7,550 nucleotides of DNA. It comes from Gammaproteobacteria bacterium (GTDB lineage: Bacteria > Pseudomonadota > Gammaproteobacteria > J113). Below are positions 1 through 5,643 of this stretch, in pieces. The DNA is taken from positions 1 through 7,550 of the forward strand of contig RFJX01000030.1 of assembly GCA_003694425.1 (NCBI GenBank), given 5' to 3'. The notes under the pieces were generated by a model. That model searched no databases and was not told the DNA's origin. It was given only the letters and a program-made list of their open reading frames with translations. Both the position numbers and the translations under genes were made by a program. Within the stretch, counting starts at the first letter, position 1; each line of letters begins with the position of its first letter.

Positions 1-1300
1 ATTCCAGGTCGTCGGGATTCACCAGGCGGTTCTCCAGGTAGAAACGGCGCAGGTATTCGCTGTGCATCGCCGCCGGCAGCCGGGTGGTGTCGGTGTTCCA
101 GTAGAGGACGTCGAGCGGCGGGGGCTCGTGGCCGAAGAGGTAGTTGTTCACCACGTAGCGCCAGAGCAGGCTGTTCGAGCGCAGCATGCGGAAGGACCAG
201 GCCATGTTTTCGCCGTCCAGATAGCCCTTCTCCTCCATCTGCCGCTCCAGCCACTCGATCGACTCCTCGTCGATGAAGACCTCGATCTCGCCTGGGTGGC
301 TGAAATCCACCAGGGAGGTGAAGAGGGTCCAGGAGGCGATGCTGCGTTCCTTTTCCGGTCCGCGGTTCATCCAGGCCATCAGGGTGGCGAGCAGGGTCCC
401 GCCGATGCAGTAACCCACCGCATGGGCCGTGGGACTGTCGCAGATCTCCCGCGCCACCTCCAGTGCCTTCCAGCCACCCTTGAACAGGTAGTCCCCGAAG
501 GTGGTGTCCCGCATCAAGGCATCGGGATTCTTCCAGCTGGTGATGAAGACGGTGAAGCCCCTCGAAACCAGATAGCGGACCATGCTCTTTTCGGCATCCA
601 GATCGAGGATGTAATACTTGTTGATCCAGGGGGCGATGATCACAACCGGAACCGCATGGACCTTCCCGGTCTGGGGGGCATACTGGATGAGTTCCAGCAG
701 CTCGTTGCGGAACACGACCTTGCCGGGCGTGGTGGCCAGCGTCTCACCGAGGCGGAAGTCGTCCTCGTCGACCATGGTCACGGTCCCCCGGCGCAGGTCC
801 TCCAGCCAGAGCCGGTAACCCTCCAGCAGGTTCTGCCCCCCGCTGACGGCGGTCTCCCACATCACCTCCGGGTTGGTCCAGAAGAAGTTGGTCGGTGACA
901 GGGCATTGAGGAGCTGGCGCATGAAGAAGGCCGCCTTGTGCCGGGTCTTCTCGTCCAGTTCCGGGGTGTCATAGAGGGAGTCCTCGATCCAGCGGGTGGT
1001 GAGCAGATAGTGCTCCTTGAGCAGGTCGTAGACGGGGTTCTCTTCCCAGATCGGGGACTGGAAGCGCTCGTCATAGGGCACCGGGGGCACTGCATCGGTC
1101 AGTTTCACCCCGCAACAGCGCCCGGCGACCTGCAGGTTCACCTCTCCCAGCTGGCGGTAATACTCGGTGAGCCGCCCGGAGAGCTCTCGCGGGTGGTCGA
1201 GCCAGGCCTGCTGCGCGCGCAGGGTGGCCACCATGAAGCCAAAGGGATCGATGGTCCTGCGCAGCAGGGGATAGATGGGCTGAAGCGGGTCAGGTGCCAA
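1..1300 (-). CDS. phaC: Class I poly(3-hydroxyalkanoate) synthase PhaC, 3' end cut off by window edge
   Basis: This enzyme polymerises (R)-3-hydroxyacyl-CoA into polyhydroxyalkanoate at the surface of cytoplasmic storage granules. I translated the minus strand by hand: 433 codons are open with no stop to the left edge. The lipase-like box GYCIGGT holds the nucleophile Cys at about residue 298 (codon at 407-409). It is preceded by motifs typical of class I synthases (SPTNFFWTNPEV, IIAPWINKYYILDL, SWKNPD) and followed by LDVLYWNTDTTRLPAAMH. The Cupriavidus necator enzyme is about 589 residues with Cys319, so the N-terminus here is about 20 residues shorter. The catalytic Asp and His and the C-terminus should lie beyond position 1. 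The GYCIGG box and the length before it exclude the short class III PhaC, which has a GICQGG-type box. The start is taken as TTG at 1298-1300, because an in-frame stop lies at 1343-1345, no ATG or GTG intervenes, and a GGAG lies 7 nt upstream. It follows the phasin gene with a 102-nt gap. Confidence 0.95.
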   Translation of the reverse strand, partial: MAPDPLQPIYPLLRRTIDPFGFMVATLRAQQAWLDHPRELSGRLTEYYRQLGEVNLQVAGRCCGVKLTDAVPPVPYDERFQSPIWEENPVYDLLKEHYLLTTRWIEDSLYDTPELDEKTRHKAAFFMRQLLNALSPTNFFWTNPEVMWETAVSGGQNLLEGYRLWLEDLRRGTVTMVDEDDFRLGETLATTPGKVVFRNELLELIQYAPQTGKVHAVPVVIIAPWINKYYILDLDAEKSMVRYLVSRGFTVFITSWKNPDALMRDTTFGDYLFKGGWKALEVAREICDSPTAHAVGYCIGGTLLATLMAWMNRGPEKERSIASWTLFTSLVDFSHPGEIEVFIDEESIEWLERQMEEKGYLDGENMAWSFRMLRSNSLLWRYVVNNYLFGHEPPPLDVLYWNTDTTRLPAAMHSEYLRRFYLENRLVNPDDLE

Positions 1301-1311
1301 GAAAGGTCTCC
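1298..1311 (-). promoter_or_regulatory. Ribosome binding site fixing a TTG start for phaC
   Basis: On the minus strand GGAGACC precedes TTG. The GGAG at 1308-1311 is separated from the TTG at 1298-1300 by 7 nt. The frame is closed by a TAG at 1343-1345 and contains no ATG between. The next in-frame ATG is some 20 codons inside the conserved N-terminal region. The TTG is therefore the best-supported start, although the internal ATG cannot be excluded. Confidence 0.6.
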
Positions 1312-1353
1312 GGAACGGATGGCAAGATAGCGATGCGCGATTCTACAACAACG

Positions 1354-1378
1354 GACGCCCCCGCGGGGCGGGGGCGTC
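1354..1378 (-). terminator. Perfect 11-bp hairpin between phasin gene and phaC (terminator or attenuator)
   Basis: Two perfect complementary arms of 11 nt (GACGCCCCCGC and GCGGGGGCGTC) flank a 3-nt loop. On the minus strand the hairpin starts 24 nt after the phasin stop and is followed by CGTTGTTGTAG, which is only moderately U-rich. This fits a leaky intrinsic terminator that lowers transcription of phaC relative to the phasin gene. It could instead be an mRNA-stabilising 3' structure. The palindrome itself is certain; the termination function is inferred. Confidence 0.55.
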
Positions 1379-1402
1379 AGAAGATACGGCGGCCGTGGCG
1401 GA

Positions 1403-1756
1403 TCAGGCCGCCTGGTCCGGCCTCTCTCGCTGCAGGTCCGAGCGCAGGCCGCCCCAGGCATCGAAGCCCTGGAGGGCGCTGGCATGCTCCATCAGCGACT
1501 GCAGGTTGCCGCTGAGGGTGTTTCCCAGATCCATCCATTCCCGGGCTGTTTCCTCATACAGCTCGGGCAGCGGGCGCTCGTTGCCGAGGGCCTCGATCTG
1601 GCGGTTCACGAGACGGGTCCAGGCCTCCAGCAGCGCGAGCTGGGTCTGGCCGAGGGTATCGAGATAACTGCTCTGGACCTGTTCCAGGTTCCGGAAGGCC
1701 TTCAGTCCCTCGTCATAGAGCTGCGACAGCGGGTCGCGTCGGGTGGTCTTGCTCAT
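1403..1756 (-). CDS. Small phasin-like granule-associated protein
   Basis: The product has 117 residues, starting MSKTTRRDPLSQLYDEG and ending ERPDQAA. It is predicted to be almost entirely helical and amphipathic, rich in Leu, Gln, Glu and Ala, with no signal peptide, membrane segment or cysteine. Phasins are small helical proteins that coat PHA granules and control granule number and synthase activity. The phasin reading rests on this composition, the length and its place directly upstream of phaC on the same strand, not on a diagnostic motif. The start ATG at 1754-1756 is supported by GGAGG at 1765-1769 with an 8-nt spacer. The frame stays open further upstream to about 2179 and even through tRNA sequence, but that extension has no coding character. 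It is too short to be the PhaE subunit of class III synthases. Regulation through a dyad in the leader is possible. Confidence 0.72.
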   Translation of the reverse strand: MSKTTRRDPLSQLYDEGLKAFRNLEQVQSSYLDTLGQTQLALLEAWTRLVNRQIEALGNERPLPELYEETAREWMDLGNTLSGNLQSLMEHASALQGFDAWGGLRSDLQRERPDQAA

Positions 1757-1795
1757 GGCTTGCCCCTCCGTAAGGAGTGTATCGCTTGTGTGTGT

Positions 1796-1812
1796 CCCTG
1801 CAATCGGCAGGG
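1796..1812. promoter_or_regulatory. Dyad CCCTGC-N5-GCAGGG upstream of the phasin gene, possible PhaR-type operator
   Basis: A perfect 6-bp inverted repeat (CCCTGC at 1796-1801, GCAGGG at 1807-1812, spacer AATCG) lies 40 nt upstream of the phasin start codon. PhaR repressors of Paracoccus and Rhodobacter are reported to bind CTGC-N3/4-GCAG-type sites near phaP promoters. The spacer here is 5, so the match is suggestive only. A TTGACA hexamer sits 28 nt further upstream (1841-1846, minus strand), but I find no convincing -10 at 16-18 nt from it. The rest of the gap up to the tRNA-Leu gene shows no ORF I would accept. Confidence 0.35.
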
Positions 1813-1955
1813 GCATTGGACAAAGGATAGGACAGAAATGTGTCAATTGCATGACGTTCCGGCGCGGGCTCTGGCGGGTGCCGGGGAGGAGAGTACCCGG
1901 GAGAGAGGCTGTCTCAGCCGTGGAAACGGGCTGCCAGCGGCCTGAATCGGCGGGT

Positions 1956-1980
1956 CGTGGCAGGGGATCGCCCGGCCACG
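1956..1980 (-). terminator. Possible terminator hairpin after the tRNA-Leu gene
   Basis: The outer arms CGTGGC and GCCACG pair perfectly, and an inner GGG/CCC can extend the stem. It begins 11 nt beyond the CCA end of tRNA-Leu. No T-run follows on the minus strand, so it is a weak intrinsic terminator at best and may instead act in Rho-dependent termination or 3' processing. A 9-bp direct repeat, CGGGTCGTG, overlaps both ends (1951-1959 and 1979-1987). Confidence 0.3.
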
Positions 1981-1990
1981 GGTCGTGAGT

Positions 1991-2077
1991 TGGTGCCCGG
2001 GGCCGGAATCGAACCGGCATGGCCACGGGGCCGGCAGATTTTAAGTCTGCTGCGTCTACCAGTTCCGCCACCCGGGC
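1991..2077 (-). tRNA. tRNA-Leu(UAA)
   Basis: The gene spans 87 nt including encoded CCA (1991-1993). The acceptor arm GCCCGGG pairs with CCCGGGC, with discriminator A. The anticodon stem GCAGA/TCTGC encloses loop CTTAAAA with anticodon UAA (2041-2043). The long variable arm with a GGCC/GGCC stem marks a class II tRNA, and the T arm is GCCGG-TTCGATT-CCGGC. It sits 34 nt after tRNA-Cys and is the positional equivalent of E. coli leuZ. Confidence 0.97.
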
Positions 2078-2111
2078 AACGGGTTCCTGCATTACTGCCG
2101 AGTCGGGAAAA

Positions 2112-2185
2112 TGGAGGCTGGGGTCGGAATCGAACCGGCGTACACGGCTTTGCAGGCCGCTGCATGACCACTCTGCCACCCAGCC
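2112..2185 (-). tRNA. tRNA-Cys(GCA)
   Basis: The gene spans 74 nt including CCA (2112-2114). The acceptor GGCTGGG pairs with a partner ending CCCAGCC, with discriminator T. The anticodon GCA is at 2151-2153, and the T loop reads TTCGATT. It is the positional equivalent of E. coli cysT. The 35 nt between it and the terminator following tRNA-Gly contain no good promoter; only a poor TTTTTG-16-TAGGCT arrangement is visible. Confidence 0.97.
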
Positions 2186-2220
2186 CGTACAGGGAACAGC
2201 CTAGCGCACAGGGATGGAAC

Positions 2221-2247
2221 AAAAAACCCCGGTCGCGCAGCCGGGGT
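2221..2247 (-). terminator. Intrinsic terminator between tRNA-Gly and tRNA-Cys
   Basis: On the minus strand ACCCCGG, an 8-nt loop and CCGGGGT form a perfect 7-bp GC-rich stem. A run of T follows directly (A at 2221-2226 on the plus strand, the A at 2226 also pairing in the stem). It begins 8 nt after the CCA of tRNA-Gly, which is textbook Rho-independent geometry. It should end most tRNA-Gly transcripts before tRNA-Cys. Confidence 0.85.
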
Positions 2248-2255
2248 CGGAAAAC

Positions 2256-2331
<76 letters not shown>

Positions 2332-2344
2332 TGAACGGATGCGT

Positions 2345-2372
2345 ATTGTAATGAAGATGGCGCCCCTGTCAA
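2345..2372 (-). promoter_or_regulatory. Strong sigma70-type promoter for tRNA-Gly
   Basis: On the minus strand a perfect -35 TTGACA (2367-2372) is separated by 16 nt from TACAAT (2345-2350), a five-of-six match to the -10. Transcription would start about 7 nt before the mature tRNA 5' end at 2331, giving a very short leader. The initiation region ACGCATCC is fairly GC-rich, as at stringently controlled stable-RNA promoters. A short dyad, CCGGT-GT-ACCGG, lies just upstream (2379-2390). Confidence 0.8.
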
Positions 2373-2461
2373 GCAAGGCCGGTGTACCGGACGGCACGCG
2401 CCGGGAACCGCCGCGGCAAGCCCATCTCTTTGTTCTGCCGTAGGATCCTGGAGGGACAGGG

Positions 2462-2498
2462 CCGCTACGCGACGCCGTCCGCGCCCGGCAGGTAGCGG
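2462..2498 (-). other. Stem-loop directly after the pgsA stop codon
   Basis: Perfect arms CCGCTAC (2462-2468) and GTAGCGG (2492-2498) flank a 23-nt GC-rich loop. The structure begins 2 nt beyond the pgsA stop on the minus strand. No T-run follows, so it is more likely a 3'-end-protecting structure or weak pause than a classical terminator. Between it and the tRNA-Gly promoter, about 90 nt hold nothing I recognise. Confidence 0.4.
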
Positions 2499-2499
2499 T

Positions 2500-3051
2500 T
2501 CACCCGGAGCGCAGGTCTGGCCAGGCGGCGAACAGGTAACAGAACATCGACCAGATTGTCAGTCCCGCAGCGATGAAGAGGCAGGCCAGACCCACTTCGA
2601 AGGTCGGGATCGGGCCCAGTGGCTCATCGTAGAGCAGCAGCAGGAGCGCCGCCATCTGGGCCGTGGTCTTTATCTTGCCCATCAGACTGACCGCGACCCG
2701 CTGGCTCGCGCCGATGCCGGCCATCCATTCCCGCAGGGCCGATATGGCGATCTCGCGGCCGATGATGATCAGCGCCGGTACCGCCAGCCAGACGCTGGGA
2801 TTGCGCTGCACCAGCAGCACCAGGACGGTCGCCACCATCAGCTTGTCGGCCACCGGATCGAGGAAGGCCCCAAGGCGCGAGGTCTGGCCGAGCCTGCGGG
2901 CGAGGAAGCCATCCAGCCAGTCGGTGACGGCGGCGATGGCGAAGATGGCGGTGGCCGCCTCGTTGCTCCAGCCGAACGGGAGGTAGAAGACCGGGATGAA
3001 TACCGGGATCAGCAGCACGCGAAGCAGGGTCAGGCTATTGGGAATGTTCAT
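2500..3051 (-). CDS. pgsA: CDP-diacylglycerol–glycerol-3-phosphate 3-phosphatidyltransferase PgsA
   Basis: PgsA transfers the phosphatidyl group from CDP-diacylglycerol to glycerol 3-phosphate in the inner membrane, making phosphatidylglycerol phosphate. This is the committed step to phosphatidylglycerol and cardiolipin. The protein has 183 residues, normal for the family. It begins with the classic MNIPNSLTLLRVLLIP segment and has about five to six hydrophobic helices. The CDP-alcohol phosphatidyltransferase signature is complete: D44, D47-G48, A51-R52, G61, D65 and D69, within DWLDGFLARR and GAFLDPVADK. Its ATG overlaps the uvrC stop by 4 bp (ATGA) with no obvious Shine-Dalgarno sequence, implying translational coupling. 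The uvrC-pgsA order is widely conserved in gammaproteobacteria, although the products have unrelated roles. Confidence 0.97.
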   Translation of the reverse strand: MNIPNSLTLLRVLLIPVFIPVFYLPFGWSNEAATAIFAIAAVTDWLDGFLARRLGQTSRLGAFLDPVADKLMVATVLVLLVQRNPSVWLAVPALIIIGREIAISALREWMAGIGASQRVAVSLMGKIKTTAQMAALLLLLYDEPLGPIPTFEVGLACLFIAAGLTIWSMFCYLFAAWPDLRSG

Positions 3052-4883
3052 CGGTCATGAAACATATCATGGATGCGCCGGGCCAGCTCCCGGCTGATCC
3101 CCGGGGTACGGCTCAGCTCCTCCACCCCGGCGCGCGCCACCCCCTGCAGGCCGCCGAATCGCTGCAACAGCGCCTGACGTCGGCGCGGACCGATTCCGGG
3201 AAGGTCCTCCAGTGCCGATCGGGTCCGGGCCCTGCCCCGCCGCTGGCGGTGGCCGGTGATGGCAAAGCGGTGGGCCTCGTCCCGGATCTCCTGGATCAGG
3301 TGCAGGACGGGTGAATCGGGAGGCAGCCTCAGTTCCTCGCGCCCCTCTCCCTGCGAGAGGATCAGGGTCTCCAGGCCGGGGCGTCGTTCCGGCCCCTTGG
3401 CAACCCCCAGGACCTGCACGCCATCCGTTCCCAGCTCTGCCAGGGCCCTGCACGCGGCCCCCACCTGGCCTGCCCCACCGTCGATCAGCAGCAGATCCGG
3501 CAGAGAGGCCTCTTCGTCCCGCAACCGGCGGAAGCGGCGGCTGAGCGCCTGATGCATAGCGGCATAGTCGTCACCGGGGGCGACCCCCTCGATGTTGAAG
3601 CGCCGCCAGGCGGACTTGACCGCTCCCTCCGGGCCGAACACCACACAGGAGGCGACGGTCGCCTCGCCCCGGGTGTGGCTGATGTCGAAGCATTCGATGC
3701 GCCCGATCGCCCGCTCCAGCCCGACCAGCTCCTTGAGGGCGGCGAGGCGGCGGCCGAGCGCCTCGGATCCGCTCTGGCGATGGGCCAGGCTCACGGCGGC
3801 GTTGTCCCGGGCCAGGTCAAGCCAGCGGCGGCGCTCTCCGCGCAGGGGCCTTGTGATCCGGACCCGGCGACCGCTGCGCTCGCTGAAGACCTGCTCCAGC
3901 AACTCCCTCTCCGCGGGAAGTTCCTGGACCAGGATCAGGGGTGGCGGCTCGCTGCCCCTGCCGAGATAGTGCTGCGAGAGGAAGGCGGAGATGAGCTCGG
4001 GCACGCTGGCATCCGCCCCCTGGGAGGGAAAGATGGCGCGGTGCCCCAGTCCCCGGCCACCCCGGATCGAATAGAGACCGATACAGGCTCTCCCCTCGGC
4101 GGTGGCGCAGGCAACGACATCGACCTCACCCGAACCGGTGGTGACATACTGCCGCTCCTGCACCCGGCGCAGGGCGGCGATCTGGTCCCGGAGACGGGCA
4201 GCGCGTTCGAACTCCAGTTCGCCGGCCGCCTCCTCCATCCGCCCGACGAGGGCCTCGATCACCTGCTCGCTGCGCCCCCTCAGGAAATCCATCGCGTCCT
4301 CCACGTCCTGCCGATAGCCGGCCTGCCCGATCAGGCCGACGCAGGGTGCCGTGCAGCGCCGGATCTGGTACTGCAGGCAGGGCCTGCTCCGGTTGCGGAA
4401 GAAGCTGTCCTCGCAGAGCCGTACCCGGAACAGCTTCTGCAACAGGGCCAGGGTGGTGCGTACCGCGCCTGCACTGGGATAGGGGCCGAAGTACTGCCCC
4501 TTCCCCCTGCGGGCGCCGCGATGGAAGGAGAGGCGGGGAAAGGGCTGATCGGTCGATACATGGATCCAGGGATAGCTCTTGTCGTCCCGCAACAGGACGT
4601 TGTAGCGCGGCCGGTATTCCTTGATCAGGTTGTTCTCCAGCAGCAGCGCCTCGTCCTCGGTATGCGTGACCGTGAATTCGATTGTGGCCATCTGTCCCAT
4701 CATCGCGCGGGTCTTGGGGTCGAGCCGGGCCGGGGGGCGCAGGTAGCTGGCCAGGCGCCGGCGCAGATTGCGCGCCTTGCCGACGTAGAGGACGGTCCCC
4801 TCGCCGTCCAGCATGCGGTAGACACCGGGCGCGGCCGGGGCCCGATCGAGCAAGGATTTCGGATCGGGTTTCTCCGCCTTCAT
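3048..4883 (-). CDS. uvrC: UvrABC excinuclease subunit C
   Basis: UvrC makes both incisions around bulky DNA lesions in nucleotide excision repair after recruitment by UvrB. The 611-residue product has normal length and full architecture. An N-terminal GIY-YIG nuclease domain lies at about 15-95 (GVYRM, VLYVGKARNLRRR, LLENNLIKEYRPRYN). A UVR (UvrB-binding) motif lies at about 205-240. The RNase H-like 5' nuclease domain carries D400 (ECFDISH), D438/D439, D468 (LLIDGG) and H538 (DEAHRFA). Tandem helix-hairpin-helix motifs lie at about 557-608 (LEDLPGIGPRRRQALL). Cysteines C157, C169, C177 and C181 keep the C-x11-C-x7-C-x3-C spacing of the E. coli iron-sulfur cluster ligands. The ATG overlaps the uracil-DNA glycosylase stop by 4 bp, and its stop overlaps pgsA by 4 bp. 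No strong Shine-Dalgarno sequence precedes it, so coupled translation is likely. Confidence 0.98.
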   Translation of the reverse strand: MKAEKPDPKSLLDRAPAAPGVYRMLDGEGTVLYVGKARNLRRRLASYLRPPARLDPKTRAMMGQMATIEFTVTHTEDEALLLENNLIKEYRPRYNVLLRDDKSYPWIHVSTDQPFPRLSFHRGARRGKGQYFGPYPSAGAVRTTLALLQKLFRVRLCEDSFFRNRSRPCLQYQIRRCTAPCVGLIGQAGYRQDVEDAMDFLRGRSEQVIEALVGRMEEAAGELEFERAARLRDQIAALRRVQERQYVTTGSGEVDVVACATAEGRACIGLYSIRGGRGLGHRAIFPSQGADASVPELISAFLSQHYLGRGSEPPPLILVQELPAERELLEQVFSERSGRRVRITRPLRGERRRWLDLARDNAAVSLAHRQSGSEALGRRLAALKELVGLERAIGRIECFDISHTRGEATVASCVVFGPEGAVKSAWRRFNIEGVAPGDDYAAMHQALSRRFRRLRDEEASLPDLLLIDGGAGQVGAACRALAELGTDGVQVLGVAKGPERRPGLETLILSQGEGREELRLPPDSPVLHLIQEIRDEAHRFAITGHRQRRGRARTRSALEDLPGIGPRRRQALLQRFGGLQGVARAGVEELSRTPGISRELARRIHDMFHDR

Positions 4884-5521
4884 GAGAGCAGGTCGTCGAT
4901 GGTGTGAAATACCTGTCGGAACATCTCCGGGGTGAGTCTTCCCGTCTGGGTGTTGTAACGGCTGCAGTGATAGCTGTCGACCAGTACCGGGGCTCCGGGG
5001 ATGCGGTGCACGACGCCATGGGCGAAGGGCCAGGCCGACTGTCGCTCTCCCAGGGCGCGCAGGACCGCCTTGTGGGCGATCCCCCCAAGCGCCAGGACCA
5101 CCGCTCCGGACCCGATCTCCTGCAGCTCACGGCGCAGGAAGTCGTTGCAGGTATGGACCTCCGCCGTGCTCGGGCGGTTCTGTGGCGGCAGACACTTCAC
5201 CGCGTTCGTGATCCGGCAACCCTCGAGGACAAGGCCGTCGTCGCCGGATCGGGATCGGGCCGCACTGGCGTAACCGAATTCGTGCAGCGTCCGGTAGAGC
5301 AGGATCCCCGCGAAATCGCCGGTGAAGGGCCGGCCGGTGGCGTTTGCCCCGTGCATGCCCGGTGCCAGCCCCACGATCAGCAGACGCGGCCGGGCAGCGC
5401 CAAAGGGCGGGACCGGGGCGGCATGATAGCCGGGGAAGGCCCGCCTGACGGCCTCCAGATGGGCGGCCAGGCGGGGGCAGCGGCGGCAATCGGGATCAAA
5501 GGCCGGTGACGCCTCAGCCAT
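4880..5521 (-). CDS. Family 5 (UDGb-type) uracil-DNA glycosylase
   Basis: The product is a 213-residue DNA glycosylase predicted to remove uracil, and probably other deaminated bases, at the start of base excision repair. Motif 1, GLAPGMHGANATGRPFTG (51-68), has the family 5 pattern, which lacks the acidic catalytic residue found in families 1 and 4. Motif 2, SYHCSRYNTQTGRLT (183-197), supplies the conserved His. Four cysteines fit the 4Fe-4S ligand pattern of families 4 and 5: C12 and C15 (CRRC), C110 (NAVKC) and C125. C102 is extra. The start at 5521 is supported by GGAG about 8 nt upstream within a GGGGAGGGAGG stretch. The stop overlaps uvrC by 4 bp, making this the first gene of a glycosylase-uvrC-pgsA operon. 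In E. coli the place before uvrC is taken by the response regulator uvrY. The substrate range is not determinable from sequence. Confidence 0.9.
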   Translation of the reverse strand: MAEASPAFDPDCRRCPRLAAHLEAVRRAFPGYHAAPVPPFGAARPRLLIVGLAPGMHGANATGRPFTGDFAGILLYRTLHEFGYASAARSRSGDDGLVLEGCRITNAVKCLPPQNRPSTAEVHTCNDFLRRELQEIGSGAVVLALGGIAHKAVLRALGERQSAWPFAHGVVHRIPGAPVLVDSYHCSRYNTQTGRLTPEMFRQVFHTIDDLLS

Positions 5522-5591
5522 CCGCCTCCCTCCCCGTGCGCAACGCGGACCACCCGGTAGCGGGCCTTGCAGTCATGAGCGGCGTGCAGGT

Positions 5592-5612
5592 ATGCCGGTA
5601 CGACCCCGGCAT
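5592..5612 (-). repeat. Stem-loop in the leader of the glycosylase-uvrC-pgsA operon
   Basis: Perfect 7-bp arms ATGCCGG (5592-5598) and CCGGCAT (5606-5612) enclose a 7-nt loop. It lies about 70 nt upstream of the glycosylase start codon, so it would be in the 5' leader if transcription starts near 5649. There is no following T-run, so it is not a terminator. It could be an RNA structure affecting stability or translation, or a protein-binding dyad. Confidence 0.35.
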
Positions 5613-5643
5613 CCGGAACTGGGCGCCGTTCCCGGCCATGTGG

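Noticed and set aside
62..898. Long plus-strand open frame opposite phaC
   Set aside because: It is the codon-phase complement of phaC, lacks any recognisable domain, and exists because GC-rich coding strands rarely carry stops in the opposite frame.
1324..1351. Possible phaC promoter TTGTTG-16-TATCTT on the minus strand
   Set aside because: It matches only three of six at -35 and four of six at -10, so it is not distinguishable from chance.
1841..1846. TTGACA as the -35 of a phasin promoter
   Set aside because: The hexamer is perfect, but no acceptable -10 lies 16-18 nt downstream; TATCCT is only 11 nt away.
1743..1988. Plus-strand 81-codon frame in the gap right of the phasin gene
   Set aside because: It starts antisense to the phasin coding region and crosses its leader, with no ribosome binding site noted and no family resemblance.
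1757..2179. N-terminal extension of the phasin frame by about 140 codons
   Set aside because: The extension would translate through tRNA-Leu and part of tRNA-Cys. The internal ATG has an excellent ribosome binding site.
2186..2225. Separate promoter for tRNA-Cys (TTTTTG-16-TAGGCT)
   Set aside because: Both hexamers are poor and the -35 candidate is simply the terminator T-run.
3552..4907. 451-codon plus-strand open frame opposite uvrC
   Set aside because: It lies almost entirely antisense to the fully conserved uvrC, with low-complexity composition and no motif.
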